Shown piece after piece: positions 8,749 through 17,765 of a stretch of 64,000 nucleotides of DNA (within the stretch, counting starts at the first letter, position 1; each line of letters starts with the position of its first letter). Both the position numbers and the translations under genes were made by a program. The notes under the pieces were generated by a model. That model saw nothing but the letters and a program-made list of their open reading frames with translations. It was not told where the DNA came from and did no database searches. Origin of the DNA: PALSA-1353 sp050012375 (GTDB lineage Bacteria > Planctomycetota > Phycisphaerae > Tepidisphaerales > Tepidisphaeraceae); NCBI GenBank assembly GCA_050012375.1, contig JBEKHH010000024.1, positions 1 to 64,000 of the forward strand, read 5' to 3'.

Positions 8749-9696
8749 ATGTGGGGCAACGTCCTCGGCTGGAAAATCTCCGCGGCCATGTTTCTGCTGG
8801 CTGTTGCGCTGGGGGCTTGGCTGCATGCCCAGATGCAGATCACCGATCCCACGGAGCTGTCGCTCGATCCGCGCAATCTCGCGGCGCTTTCGCCGCCGGC
8901 CCCGGCCCGGACGATCGTCGATCAGAACGTCCCCGGCGACGCGGGCGAGAAATATCTGGCCGCCATCGCCCTGCTGGACGACAATCCCGACGCCTGCGAG
9001 GAATTCGCGCAAAAGCCGGGGGAGATCGTGCCCCAGCCAATGCGGCTCCTGCTCGATGCGACGCATCTGTCGAGCATGAACCTCTTTGCCAGGAATCCGG
9101 GCCTGATCGTCGATTACCAATCGGAGCATCCACCCTTGGACAACCTGGCGAAGCTGGGCCAGGAGATGGAAAGCGCCGCCCTGTTGCTGGAGCGTTCCGG
9201 CAAGAGCGATGTTGCTCGCAAATTCCTCCAGGCCGCTTACGCCCTGGGCCAGAACCTCTATCGCGAGCGTTTGGATTATGACGAGTTCTCCCGCGGCATG
9301 GGCCTGATGAACGGGGCAACCACGGCCCTGGCGGAGATGGAGCCGGCCGGTTCGCCGGATCGAAAGCTGCTTGAGGACCAGCAGGCCCGGGCGGTGGATT
9401 TCGAGCAGAAGAACGTGCAGCCGATTTACGAGGTTTTGGTCAGCGCCGACCAGGAACGGATCGCGGCCAACGCCGGGGACGTTTTTCGTTTTGCCACCAA
9501 GGCCGGGGAACGGATGTTCCGGGTGGAGGCGATCTTGAAGCTGGGTCGATACCGATTTGACTCGGCCCGGCAGGCGGACCAGATCGCCGTCCCGCGTTTT
9601 TTGCGTCGCTTGTCGGACGACCCGGACCCGGTCATCCGGGCGGCGGCATCGGCCGCGACGAACCTCACCATCGAACAATATCGCATGATCCATTGA
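8749..9696 (+). CDS. membrane-anchored hypothetical protein
   Basis: A 315-residue protein with an N-terminal hydrophobic helix (~9-25, AAMFLLAVALGAWL) that should anchor or export it. The rest is helical and acidic. The C-terminal ~60 residues (FLRRLSDDPDPVIRAAASAA) look like a single HEAT-type unit. No enzymatic motif was recognised. It lies downstream of a repeat hairpin and just upstream of a pseudopilin gene on the same strand, which suggests but does not prove co-transcription. The function is unknown. Confidence 0.55.
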   Translation: MWGNVLGWKISAAMFLLAVALGAWLHAQMQITDPTELSLDPRNLAALSPPAPARTIVDQNVPGDAGEKYLAAIALLDDNPDACEEFAQKPGEIVPQPMRLLLDATHLSSMNLFARNPGLIVDYQSEHPPLDNLAKLGQEMESAALLLERSGKSDVARKFLQAAYALGQNLYRERLDYDEFSRGMGLMNGATTALAEMEPAGSPDRKLLEDQQARAVDFEQKNVQPIYEVLVSADQERIAANAGDVFRFATKAGERMFRVEAILKLGRYRFDSARQADQIAVPRFLRRLSDDPDPVIRAAASAATNLTIEQYRMIH

Positions 9697-9781
9697 CGAA
9701 ATGGCGAGACAAGGCGAATCTTTAATGAGCGGCCAGAGGGCCGGTCGAGTGTCGCACCCGGCGGGCGTATTGGGAACCCTG

Positions 9782-11158
9782 ATGAGAAATCGCAAAGCCT
9801 TTACGCTTGTGGAGTTACTGGTGGTGATCGGGATCATCGCCCTGCTGGCCGGGATTCTCCTGCCGGTCCTGAACCACGTGCGTCGGACATCTCAGATCAC
9901 CGGCCAAAAGGCCGATTTCCAGACCATCGCCACAGCCTTGGAACAGTACAAGGCGGATTTCGGGGATTATCCGCGAAATGCGAATTTGCCGACGTGGAGT
10001 GTAGCCAGTACCGGTTTTCCCGCCCCGGTTTTTTATTCCCTCGCTGTTGCGCTGCTGGGGCCGGGGCCTGCGGTGACTGAGACAGTTGGAAGCAACCTTG
10101 AGGTTGGCGATGGAGCAGATGGACCCGGCTTTCGGTGTCAGACCTCCGGGGCCATTCCGGGTACGGCGACTGTGGGTATTGGCGCCACTTCGGTGAAGGT
10201 AACCGTGAATTCGCAATACACTGCGCAGGCTTCGGCACTCCAAAGCAACTTTGTTGCCCCCACAGGGTCCGGCTCATCGCCCACTCCCGCTTCGATCACC
10301 TTTTTCCCAACGTCAACTCCTGGTGACCTATACCCCGAAACGGTCGGCATCACGAGCGTGAACTTTGGCGGCAGCACACTGACTTTGACCTGTTCGCCCA
10401 CTGCCGCCGCTCACAATGGAAACTGTCTCGTCACTCAGCCCGGCGGAAAAGTCTGGGGTCCCTATATTTCCGCCGACACGTTCAAGGTCGCATATCTTCC
10501 ACAGAACGACCTTAACGGTACTGCCCTTGGCAACACTGGGGTCGCAAACCCATTGGGCGGCTATGGCCAACCCGTTTTGCTCGACCGTTGGGGACAAGTC
10601 ATCCAATACTTCCCAACCTACGGTACGGTCAGCAACCGAACGAATGATTCGACGGTTCCGCTGAGCACGGCGGTCACCGCCGGCCCGCTTTACGGCTATT
10701 CCCAACCGAAATCCATTGACAGCACAGGCCAAAACGCCATTTGGGATCTCCGGGACGGCGCGCCGTTTTTCAGCGTCTCGGCTGCGTCGTCATCGGCAAA
10801 ACCGTGGCCCGATCCAGTTTCCGGCACAACGACCGCATATTGTCAGCAGTGGCAGGATGTCACCGCTGCGCCGTTTTTCTACCCGGAACTGGCCGTTCAA
10901 TGGATGCTGGGTGTTTCGCCGCCGGCGATCGCCATTCCGAACAGCGGCAGCGGTAACGTAATCACCGGCTCGGACAAACTCAGCTACAGCGGCCCGTACA
11001 TCCTGATCTCCGCCGGCCCGGATGGTCCGAATCGCAACAATGGCGGGTTCTGTAATCTGGTTAACCCAAACGTAGCTACCGCAACTGCATTGCCGGCCAG
11101 TTCCTGCCAGCAAACCTTCATCAACAGCGGCAACATCTACAACTTCGACCGCCAATAA
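9782..11158 (+). CDS. type II secretion-like pseudopilin (prepilin N-terminal methylation protein)
   Basis: The start is placed at ATG 9782, because the upstream in-frame extension to 9701 lacks pilin features. The mature N-terminus is FTLVELLVVIGIIALLAGIL, preceded by the basic leader MRNRKA. The residue before the cleavage point is Ala instead of the usual Gly. A GspG-like segment follows (TIATALEQYKADFGDYPRN). The remaining ~390 residues are Ser/Thr/Gly-rich and would be surface-exposed. Planctomycetes carry many such pseudopilin-domain proteins; no secretion machinery genes are adjacent. Pseudopilin-type processing is well supported; the specific role is unknown. Confidence 0.8.
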   Translation: MRNRKAFTLVELLVVIGIIALLAGILLPVLNHVRRTSQITGQKADFQTIATALEQYKADFGDYPRNANLPTWSVASTGFPAPVFYSLAVALLGPGPAVTETVGSNLEVGDGADGPGFRCQTSGAIPGTATVGIGATSVKVTVNSQYTAQASALQSNFVAPTGSGSSPTPASITFFPTSTPGDLYPETVGITSVNFGGSTLTLTCSPTAAAHNGNCLVTQPGGKVWGPYISADTFKVAYLPQNDLNGTALGNTGVANPLGGYGQPVLLDRWGQVIQYFPTYGTVSNRTNDSTVPLSTAVTAGPLYGYSQPKSIDSTGQNAIWDLRDGAPFFSVSAASSSAKPWPDPVSGTTTAYCQQWQDVTAAPFFYPELAVQWMLGVSPPAIAIPNSGSGNVITGSDKLSYSGPYILISAGPDGPNRNNGGFCNLVNPNVATATALPASSCQQTFINSGNIYNFDRQ

Positions 11159-11357
11159 GCGCTCTGTTAGGGGTTTCGACCTTCTCTTCCGTATTCCCGA
11201 AAGAAAAACGCCTCGATGCGACCAAAGACGCCGCTTCCGTATCTCCACGCCAGCCGTGCTGAGAATGCATTGCATTTGCAGTCCGGGCAGTCTCGAACTA
11301 CCATAACCTACTGGCGGTTCGTTATAGCACCAACTGCAACCCTCAACCCATGGAACC

Positions 11358-11936
11358 ATGAGACTTAGAGACGAGAAAAAGCGGAAGCTCATTGTTCAGA
11401 CTGCAATAAGACTCTTTTCCGAGCAGCCTTTTCACAAGGTTCGGCTGGATGATGTCGCAGACGCGGCCGGAGTCGGGAAAGGCACCGTTTACATCTATTT
11501 CAAGAACAAGGAGGAACTCTATTACAGTCTCATTTATGAAGGCATGTCTGAATTGATCGAAAGGCTCCGGGCCAGGATCGCCCAGCGGCCGACCAGTTAC
11601 CGGGAGAATTTTCTGGCAATCATCGAGGGTTTGGCGGATCATGCGATACGTCAACCGCAGTTTTTTGAGGTCATACGGACGGTTGCGATTCCCGACTCGT
11701 CCAGTCCGTGGGACGCCAAGCGAAGGGAACTCGCCGAGTTGATGGAAGAGGTCATCAGACAGGGCGTCGCCGCGGGTGAATTTGTCGACCCTCACCCCGA
11801 TCGCACGGCAAAATATTTCATGGCCATGGGCCGTGCCGTGATGTTGTACGGAAGCAAGATCACCGAAGCCAAGGATTTGGCCGGGCACATCGGGTCCACG
11901 TTGCTCGGAGGGATCGCCGTCAAGAAAAGCTCATGA
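11358..11936 (+). CDS. TetR/AcrR family transcriptional regulator
   Basis: A 192-residue repressor. The N-terminal helix-turn-helix lies at ~12-58, with FSEQPFHKVRLDDVADAAGV and GKGTVYIYFKNKEELYY, the standard TetR recognition pattern. The C-terminal ~130 residues form the ligand and dimer domain. Its TGA overlaps the ATG of the adaptor gene (ATGA at 11933), so it is the first gene of the efflux operon and very probably its autoregulator. The ~200 bp upstream (11159-11357) hold no other gene and should contain the operator, but no strong palindrome was seen there. The ligand is unknown. Confidence 0.88.
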   Translation: MRLRDEKKRKLIVQTAIRLFSEQPFHKVRLDDVADAAGVGKGTVYIYFKNKEELYYSLIYEGMSELIERLRARIAQRPTSYRENFLAIIEGLADHAIRQPQFFEVIRTVAIPDSSSPWDAKRRELAELMEEVIRQGVAAGEFVDPHPDRTAKYFMAMGRAVMLYGSKITEAKDLAGHIGSTLLGGIAVKKSS

Positions 11937-13276
11937 CAAAGACGTTGTCTATTGTGTTGGTGGCGGCGGCGGCGCTGGCGGCAACCGCCGGAGGAGGGAT
12001 ATTCCTTCACCAACACGGGGCCAAGGCCGCCTCGACCCTGCCTGCCGATACCTTCACCGCCGCCGCGGATCGTGCCGACATCACCCAGAGCGTATCGGCC
12101 ACCGGACCGGTGGCTTCCAATCTGGACGTGCAGATCAAATGCCGCGCCTACGGCGAAGTCATCAAGCTGCCGTTCGACATCAGCGACACGGTGAAGAAAG
12201 GCGATTTGCTCATCCAGCTTGATCAGAAGGATGAGGAAGTCCTTTACGACCAGGCGAAGGTAACTCTGGCGCAATCGCAATCGAGATTGACCGAAGCGGT
12301 GGAAAACGAGCGCATCGCCGAGCAGGACTTAAAGACCGCCACCGAGCAGGCCGACGCCAACATCATTTCCGCCCAGATCAAGGCGACCAATCTGGAAAAG
12401 CTGGCCCAGCGGCAGGAGCAGTTGCTGACGCAAACGCTGGCCGCCCCCCAGGATTTCGAAACCGCCCAAACCAACGCCGCCCAGGCCGAGGCCGATCTCC
12501 AAACCGCCAAAATCGCCAAGGAGCAGCTCAAGAGCCAACAGGTCGCCCTGGAAGTGAAGAAGGAGGACATCGAACTGGCCAAGCAGCAGGTCCAGCTCGA
12601 TACCATTATGCTGCAAAACACCAAGCAGCAGATGGATTACACGACGGTGATCTCGCCGATGGACGGCGTGATCGCCGGTCTGAGCATCCAGATGGGAACG
12701 ATCATTTCCTCAGCGATCAGCAACGTCGGCGGGGGGACGAGCGTCATGACGGTTTCGGATATGTCCCATATCTTTGTCATGGCCAGCGTGGATGAGAGCG
12801 ACATTGGCGGCGTGGCCCGGGGTCAGGGCGTCGATATCACCGCCGACGCGTTTCCCGGAAAGCATTTCAGCGGCAAGGTTGTCCGAATTGCCACGCAAGG
12901 AGTCAACACCAGCAACGTCGTTACCTTTGAAGTGAAGGTCGAAGTCACCAGCAGCAACAAATCCCTGCTCAAGCCGCAGATGACGGCCAACGTGCAGATC
13001 ATCGAATTCCGCAAGCACAACGTGATCGCGGTCCCGATGCCGGCCATCGTGCGCAAACAGCACAAGACGTTCGTAACGCTGCTCAAGGCGGACGGATCGA
13101 CCGAGGACCGGGAAATTGAGATCGGGATCAACGACGGCGAGAACCAGGAGATCGTCTCGGGGCTTACCGGGGGGGAACAAATCCTCGTTCACAAGAGCGA
13201 TTCCAACAGCGCCTGGTCTTCGTCGGGTCCGCCGCGCCGAATACCGGGGCTGTTGCCGGGAGGAGGCCGACGATGA
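11933..13276 (+). CDS. MacA-like periplasmic adaptor (HlyD family)
   Basis: A 447-residue membrane-fusion protein that would link an inner-membrane ABC exporter to a TolC-type channel. It has an N-terminal membrane anchor (~4-24), a lipoyl half-motif near GEVIKLPFDISDTVKKGDLL (~73-92), and a long coiled coil rich in Gln/Glu/Ala/Lys (~105-235). The second lipoyl half is MDGVIAGLSIQMG, followed by beta-barrel and membrane-proximal domains to ~430. The coiled coil is long, as in MacA. It overlaps the upstream regulator and the downstream ATPase by 4 bp each (ATGA). The tail is basic and Gly/Pro-rich. Confidence 0.87.
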   Translation: MTKTLSIVLVAAAALAATAGGGIFLHQHGAKAASTLPADTFTAAADRADITQSVSATGPVASNLDVQIKCRAYGEVIKLPFDISDTVKKGDLLIQLDQKDEEVLYDQAKVTLAQSQSRLTEAVENERIAEQDLKTATEQADANIISAQIKATNLEKLAQRQEQLLTQTLAAPQDFETAQTNAAQAEADLQTAKIAKEQLKSQQVALEVKKEDIELAKQQVQLDTIMLQNTKQQMDYTTVISPMDGVIAGLSIQMGTIISSAISNVGGGTSVMTVSDMSHIFVMASVDESDIGGVARGQGVDITADAFPGKHFSGKVVRIATQGVNTSNVVTFEVKVEVTSSNKSLLKPQMTANVQIIEFRKHNVIAVPMPAIVRKQHKTFVTLLKADGSTEDREIEIGINDGENQEIVSGLTGGEQILVHKSDSNSAWSSSGPPRRIPGLLPGGGRR

Positions 13277-13998
13277 TCCGCGCGGAAGATCTCGTCAAGA
13301 CCTACGTGCTCGGCGGGCAGGTCGTCAACGCGCTCGACGGCGTCAGCCTGGTCATCGGGGAAGGGGAAATGGTGGCGATCCGCGGCCCGTCGGGGAGCGG
13401 GAAATCCACGCTGATGAATATCCTCGGCTGCCTCGACCGGCCGGAATCCGGCAGGTACTTTCTCGCCGGCGAGGACGTTTCCAAATTGTCCAAGAACGCG
13501 CTGGCGGAGGTCCGGAATCGCCGCATCGGGTTTGTGTTCCAGAACTTCAACCTTCTTCCGCGGATGAACGCGTTGGAAAACGTTGAGCTGCCGCTGCATT
13601 ACGCGGGCCGGCGCGACGCCGTCCGCGCCGCGCGGCAGGCGCTGGAAATCGTCGGTCTTTCCGACCGCTGGCATCACGAGCCGGCCCAGCTTTCCGGCGG
13701 GCAGCGCCAGCGCGTCGCCGTTGCCCGGGCGCTGGTGACCGATCCGGCCATTCTGCTGACTGACGAGCCGACCGGCGCCCTCGACAGCAAGACCGGCGAG
13801 GAAATCCTCGCTCTGTTCAAGAAGCTCAACGCCAATGGCCGCACGATCCTGATCGTCACGCACGACGCGCACGTCGCGGCACACTGTCAGCGCGAGATCT
13901 ATCTCCACGACGGCAAGATCGCCCAACCGCCCAGCGACGACCCGGTTGCCCACCACCCGGCCGCTGCCGAAAGCGAACTCCTTCCGGGAGCGGTGTAA
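13273..13998 (+). CDS. MacB/LolD-type ABC transporter ATPase
   Basis: A 241-residue nucleotide-binding subunit. Walker A is GPSGSGKST (~39-47), the Q-loop lies in FVFQNFNLLPRMNALEN, the signature is LSGGQRQRVAVARAL, Walker B is ILLTDEPTGALD, and the switch histidine is in VTHD. The TGALDSKTGEEI context is typical of MacB/LolD/FtsE-type ATPases. In E. coli MacB this domain is fused to the permease; here it is a separate gene. A repeat hairpin (14006-14063) separates it from the permease gene, although both clearly belong together. Confidence 0.92.
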   Translation: MIRAEDLVKTYVLGGQVVNALDGVSLVIGEGEMVAIRGPSGSGKSTLMNILGCLDRPESGRYFLAGEDVSKLSKNALAEVRNRRIGFVFQNFNLLPRMNALENVELPLHYAGRRDAVRAARQALEIVGLSDRWHHEPAQLSGGQRQRVAVARALVTDPAILLTDEPTGALDSKTGEEILALFKKLNANGRTILIVTHDAHVAAHCQREIYLHDGKIAQPPSDDPVAHHPAAAESELLPGAV

Positions 13999-14005
13999 TG
14001 GATTT

Positions 14006-14065
14006 CAAGGATTGCCAATTGCCTATTGCCTATTGAGGCGCGGGCAATAGGAAATAGGCAATCTG
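14006..14065. repeat. TTGCCTATTGCC inverted repeat element
   Basis: The left arm is ATTGCCTATTGCCTATTGA and the right arm GGGCAATAGGAAATAGGCAAT, around a GC-rich loop. It is the same family as the element at 8642-8741. It sits between the ATPase and permease genes of the MacAB-type operon, where it could act on mRNA stability. Confidence 0.8.
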
Positions 14066-14079
14066 ATTTGTGAGCGCCC

Positions 14080-15288
14080 ATGCTTTTCTGGATGATCGTC
14101 AAAGTCGCCTTCAAGAGCCTCCTGGCCAACAAGCTCCGTTCCATCCTGGCCATGCTGGGGATCATCATCGGCGTGGCGGCGGTGATCGCGATGCTGGCGA
14201 TCGGCACGGGCGCCAAACAGCAGGTCCTGGACCGCATCAGCGCGATGGGGACCAATCTTCTGTACGTCCACCCCTCCGCGCGCGGGACCGCCGGCGTGAT
14301 GTCCGGGACACAGCTCAATCTCACCGATGACGACGCCCGCGCCATCCTCCAGAAGGTTGACCATGTTCACGGGCTCGCCCCGGTTGTCAGCCGAAATTTC
14401 CAGATCAAATTCCTCAACCAGAACACCAACACGCAGGTGCTGGGCACGACCTGCACGTATCTGCCCATCCGTGATTTTGAAATCGACAGCGGGAAAATGT
14501 TCAGCGATTTCGACGTGGACCACTGGGGCCGCCTCGCCGTCCTCGGGCCGGTGACCGCTTCCAACCTGTTCGGATTCTCCGATCCCGTGGGCCAGTTGAT
14601 CAAAATCAACGGCATCAATTTCCGCGTGGTCGGCGTGCTCAAGAGCAAGGGGGACCAGGGCTGGTTCAATCCGGATGATCAGGTCATCGTCCCCTACACG
14701 GTGGAGATGCACGTGCTCATGGGCGTCAACTACCTCCGTGAGATCGACGTTCAATGCGAAGCCGGCTCGGATCTCGACGCGGTGCAGAACGACATCTTCG
14801 CCCTGATGCGTCAGCGGCATAAGATTCCGGTCGGCATGCCCGATGACGTCATGATCCAGAACCAGTCGCAGTTCATCGAGGCCTTCAGCGCCACCGCGAC
14901 GACGTTCACGATTCTCCTCGGCACGGTGGGGGGAATCTCGCTGCTGGTCGGCGGCATCGGCATCATGAACATCATGCTGGTGACGGTCACCGAGCGCACG
15001 CGCGAAATCGGCATCCGAAAAGCCATCGGCGCCCGGGAATTCGACATCCTCAGCCAGTTCCTGATCGAAGCGATGCTCATGAGCGGGGTGGGCGGCCTGA
15101 CGGGGATGGGATTGGGCATCGGCGCCGCGTGGCTGGTCGGCCAGGTCAGCCCCTTCCCCACCATCGTGCGCTTCTATAGCATCGTCTTGGCGCTGGTTTT
15201 TTCAGCGGCGGTGGGAATATTCTTCGGCTTCTACCCCGCGACGCGCGCCGCCAAGCTCGACCCGATCGAGGCGCTTCGATATGAATGA
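14080..15288 (+). CDS. MacB-like ABC transporter permease
   Basis: A 402-residue permease of the MacB/FtsX mechanotransmission class. One N-terminal helix (~20-42, SILAMLGIIIGVAAVIAML) precedes a large periplasmic MacB_PCD domain (~45-265). Three C-terminal helices follow (~275-300, 325-350, 360-385) with the FtsX-type signature TERTREIGIRKAIGAR. It would use ATP hydrolysis by the upstream subunit to push periplasmic substrates through the TolC-like channel encoded next. Its TGA overlaps the next gene by 8 bp. The substrate is unknown; drugs, lipopeptides and signal molecules are typical for the family. Confidence 0.9.
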   Translation: MLFWMIVKVAFKSLLANKLRSILAMLGIIIGVAAVIAMLAIGTGAKQQVLDRISAMGTNLLYVHPSARGTAGVMSGTQLNLTDDDARAILQKVDHVHGLAPVVSRNFQIKFLNQNTNTQVLGTTCTYLPIRDFEIDSGKMFSDFDVDHWGRLAVLGPVTASNLFGFSDPVGQLIKINGINFRVVGVLKSKGDQGWFNPDDQVIVPYTVEMHVLMGVNYLREIDVQCEAGSDLDAVQNDIFALMRQRHKIPVGMPDDVMIQNQSQFIEAFSATATTFTILLGTVGGISLLVGGIGIMNIMLVTVTERTREIGIRKAIGAREFDILSQFLIEAMLMSGVGGLTGMGLGIGAAWLVGQVSPFPTIVRFYSIVLALVFSAAVGIFFGFYPATRAAKLDPIEALRYE

Positions 15289-16726
15289 TTTGAATCAGCG
15301 GAGTTTATCGCGCCGGATCGGGCCGTTCGGCACCTTTGCCCTGATAGGCCTTTTTGCCGCCGGCTGCGCGATCGACCAGAAAAAAGAGATTGCCGTCTAT
15401 CGGCAGGTCATCGACGCCAACAAGCCCGCGCCGGTGTCCATCGCGCCCGACCGCGTCGTGACCCTCACCGATGCCCTCATGCTCGGCATTCAGAATGAGG
15501 AACAACTCTCCGTCCAGGGCGAAAATTATCTCCAGGCCTTACTGGCCAAGGACAAGGCCTTCGCAAATTTTCTGCCCACCGTCAGCCTGTCGGCCGGCTG
15601 GAGTTATCAGAGCAGCGGTGGCGTCCTGCCGGGGCATCAGCAGCAGACGAATGCCTCCGTCCCGGGACAGTGGAACCTGTTCAACGGGTTCCGCGATTAC
15701 TACAGCCTCAAGTCCGCCGACCAGTCCATCGAACAGCAGAAGCAGTTGGTCTTCGACCTGGAACAAACGGTCCTGCTGGATGTGGCGCAGAGCTATTACC
15801 AGGTTTTGACCAGCGAGCAGTCGGTGGAGGTCCTTTCCAATTCCCTCAAAGCACAGGAAGCGAACGTCAAGACGTTGCAGGAGCAGTTCAAGGTCGGGGC
15901 GGCCCGGCGGCTGGATGTGGCCCAGGCGGAGTCGCAAGCGTCCGCAACGCGCGTCACGCTCCTTCAGGCACGGGCCGACGTCCGCACCGGCCGGGCGATG
16001 CTGGCGTACTTGGTGGACGCGCCGATCATGAACAATCCGCTCCGCGATGACTTTGAGCCTCCGCAGGCCGCCGGGCCGCTGGACGGCTGGATCGCCGTCG
16101 CGGAAGAGGGCAGGCAGGACCTTCTGGCGGCCGACGCCGCCGTGCGGGCGGCGCGATATAACGTCAAGGTCGCCTTCGGACAATATTATCCCACGCTTGG
16201 GCTGAACACCGCGTGGGACATCTACAACCAACCGTTTCAGCCCGGCACATTCTGGGACACCATTCTCAACTTCAACGTCCCGCTCTACACCGGCGGCCTG
16301 ATCCGCGCCGAGGTGCGCCAGGCATGGTCGCAATTCCGAGTCGCCGCGCTCAATCAGTCCCAACTCAGACGGCAAATCGACCAAAACGTCCAGATCGCCT
16401 ACGTCGATCTCAAGTTGGCCCACGACGAATTGGCCGAGTTGCAAACCCAGGTGCTGGCCGCTCGCGATGAATTTTATCTGGCCCAGATGCTCTACCAAAA
16501 CGGCGGCGGCACATACCTGAATGTTTTGCAGGCCCAGGCCACGCTCCTTTCCACGCAGCTTCAGCTCACGACGGAGCAGTTCGCGCAGAAGACCGCGTAC
16601 TTCAACCTTCTGCGCACGGCCGGAAAGATCAGTTACGCATCCGTGACCTCCGCCACGCGGCCGTCGGAGCAGGCGATCCGTCAGCTTGCCACCCAACCGG
16701 TCACCCAGCCCTCGACCCTGCCGTGA
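15281..16726 (+). CDS. TolC-family outer membrane efflux lipoprotein
   Basis: A 481-residue outer-membrane channel subunit. The N-terminal signal ends in the lipobox-like FAAGC (Cys29). Two OEP repeats are visible (~70-260 and ~275-450), with long helices containing AKDKAFANFLPTVSLSAGWSYQ and VKVAFGQYYPTLGLNTAW, as in TolC/OprM proteins. The C-terminus is the typical low-complexity TQPVTQPSTLP. It overlaps the permease gene upstream, and its TGA overlaps a GTG start downstream (GTGA at 16723). It completes a MacAB-TolC-like tripartite exporter in one operon. Confidence 0.87.
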   Translation: MNDLNQRSLSRRIGPFGTFALIGLFAAGCAIDQKKEIAVYRQVIDANKPAPVSIAPDRVVTLTDALMLGIQNEEQLSVQGENYLQALLAKDKAFANFLPTVSLSAGWSYQSSGGVLPGHQQQTNASVPGQWNLFNGFRDYYSLKSADQSIEQQKQLVFDLEQTVLLDVAQSYYQVLTSEQSVEVLSNSLKAQEANVKTLQEQFKVGAARRLDVAQAESQASATRVTLLQARADVRTGRAMLAYLVDAPIMNNPLRDDFEPPQAAGPLDGWIAVAEEGRQDLLAADAAVRAARYNVKVAFGQYYPTLGLNTAWDIYNQPFQPGTFWDTILNFNVPLYTGGLIRAEVRQAWSQFRVAALNQSQLRRQIDQNVQIAYVDLKLAHDELAELQTQVLAARDEFYLAQMLYQNGGGTYLNVLQAQATLLSTQLQLTTEQFAQKTAYFNLLRTAGKISYASVTSATRPSEQAIRQLATQPVTQPSTLP

Positions 16727-17748
16727 ACCCCAAAGCCACATTCACAGCGCTTCTCGTCGGCGCGGGCGGCATGGGACAAACCTGGGCCAGGAACCTGGCT
16801 GGTTGTCCCGAGGTTCAAACCGTCGGCTGGATGGACATCCGCCCCGGCGCTGCCGCCGCGGCCATCGACAAACTTCGACTCACGGGCGTCAAGGCCTATG
16901 ACGATCTGGAGAAATCCCTGGCCGAGTTGCGTCCCGATTTTCTGGTCGATGTCACCGTCCCCGAAGCGCACCGGGACGTGACGCTGGCCGCCCTCGCCGC
17001 CGGGATCCCGGTGCTGGGCGAAAAGCCGATGGCCGATTCCATGTCCGCCGGCCGCGAAATGGTTGCCGCTTCGGAGCGGGCCGGCAAACTCTACATGGTG
17101 AGCCAAAGCCGCCGTTACGACCCCCGCGCTCTGGCCTTCCGCAAAGCGATCGATCAGCACGTCGGCGCTCTCGGCATGCTGACGAGCGATTTTTTCCTCG
17201 GCCCGCATTTCGGCGGGTTCCGCGAACAGATGAACAGCCCTCTGATCCTGGACATGGCCATCCACACTTTCGATAGCGCTCGCCAGATCAGCGCCGCCGA
17301 TCCGCTGAGCGTTTATTGCCACGAGTTCAACCCCGCCTGGAGCTGGTTCAAGCACGGCGCGAGCGCCACGGCGATTTTTGAGATGAGCGGCGGGCTTCAG
17401 TACGCCTACCGCGGAAGCTGGTGCGCCCAGGGCTTGAACACGAGTTGGCAATCCGAATGGCGGGCCTTCGGCTCCCGCGGCGCGGCGGCGTGGGACGGCG
17501 AACACGACCCCGTCGCCGCCCGCGTCACCACCCACGAAGGTTTTATCCCGCCCACGGAAAAAATCGCCGTGAAGTCCGACGAAAGCATCCCCGCCGGCAT
17601 CGCCGGCTCGCTGGCCGAATTCCTCCATGCCCTGCGCACGGGCCAGACGCCGCAAGGCGAGTGTCACGACAACATCAAAAGCCTGGCGATGGTTTTCGCG
17701 GCGATGGAATCGGCCCAGACCGGGCAGCGCGTGCAAATCAGCGTCTGA
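16723..17748 (+). CDS. Gfo/Idh/MocA family oxidoreductase
   Basis: A 341-residue NAD(P)-dependent dehydrogenase with GTG start 16723. The Rossmann motif is VGAGGMGQTW near residue 10. The EKP motif with the catalytic-site lysine is GEKPMADSM (~105). The C-terminal alpha/beta domain contains DMAIHTFDSARQI. Family members act on sugars, inositols and pseudaminic-type substrates. It overlaps the end of the efflux-channel gene, so it is probably co-transcribed with the exporter, which is unusual. A second family member is encoded at 20483-21496 on the other strand. Confidence 0.87.
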   Translation: MNPKATFTALLVGAGGMGQTWARNLAGCPEVQTVGWMDIRPGAAAAAIDKLRLTGVKAYDDLEKSLAELRPDFLVDVTVPEAHRDVTLAALAAGIPVLGEKPMADSMSAGREMVAASERAGKLYMVSQSRRYDPRALAFRKAIDQHVGALGMLTSDFFLGPHFGGFREQMNSPLILDMAIHTFDSARQISAADPLSVYCHEFNPAWSWFKHGASATAIFEMSGGLQYAYRGSWCAQGLNTSWQSEWRAFGSRGAAAWDGEHDPVAARVTTHEGFIPPTEKIAVKSDESIPAGIAGSLAEFLHALRTGQTPQGECHDNIKSLAMVFAAMESAQTGQRVQISV

Positions 17749-17765
17749 AGCGTTCCGGCGAATTC

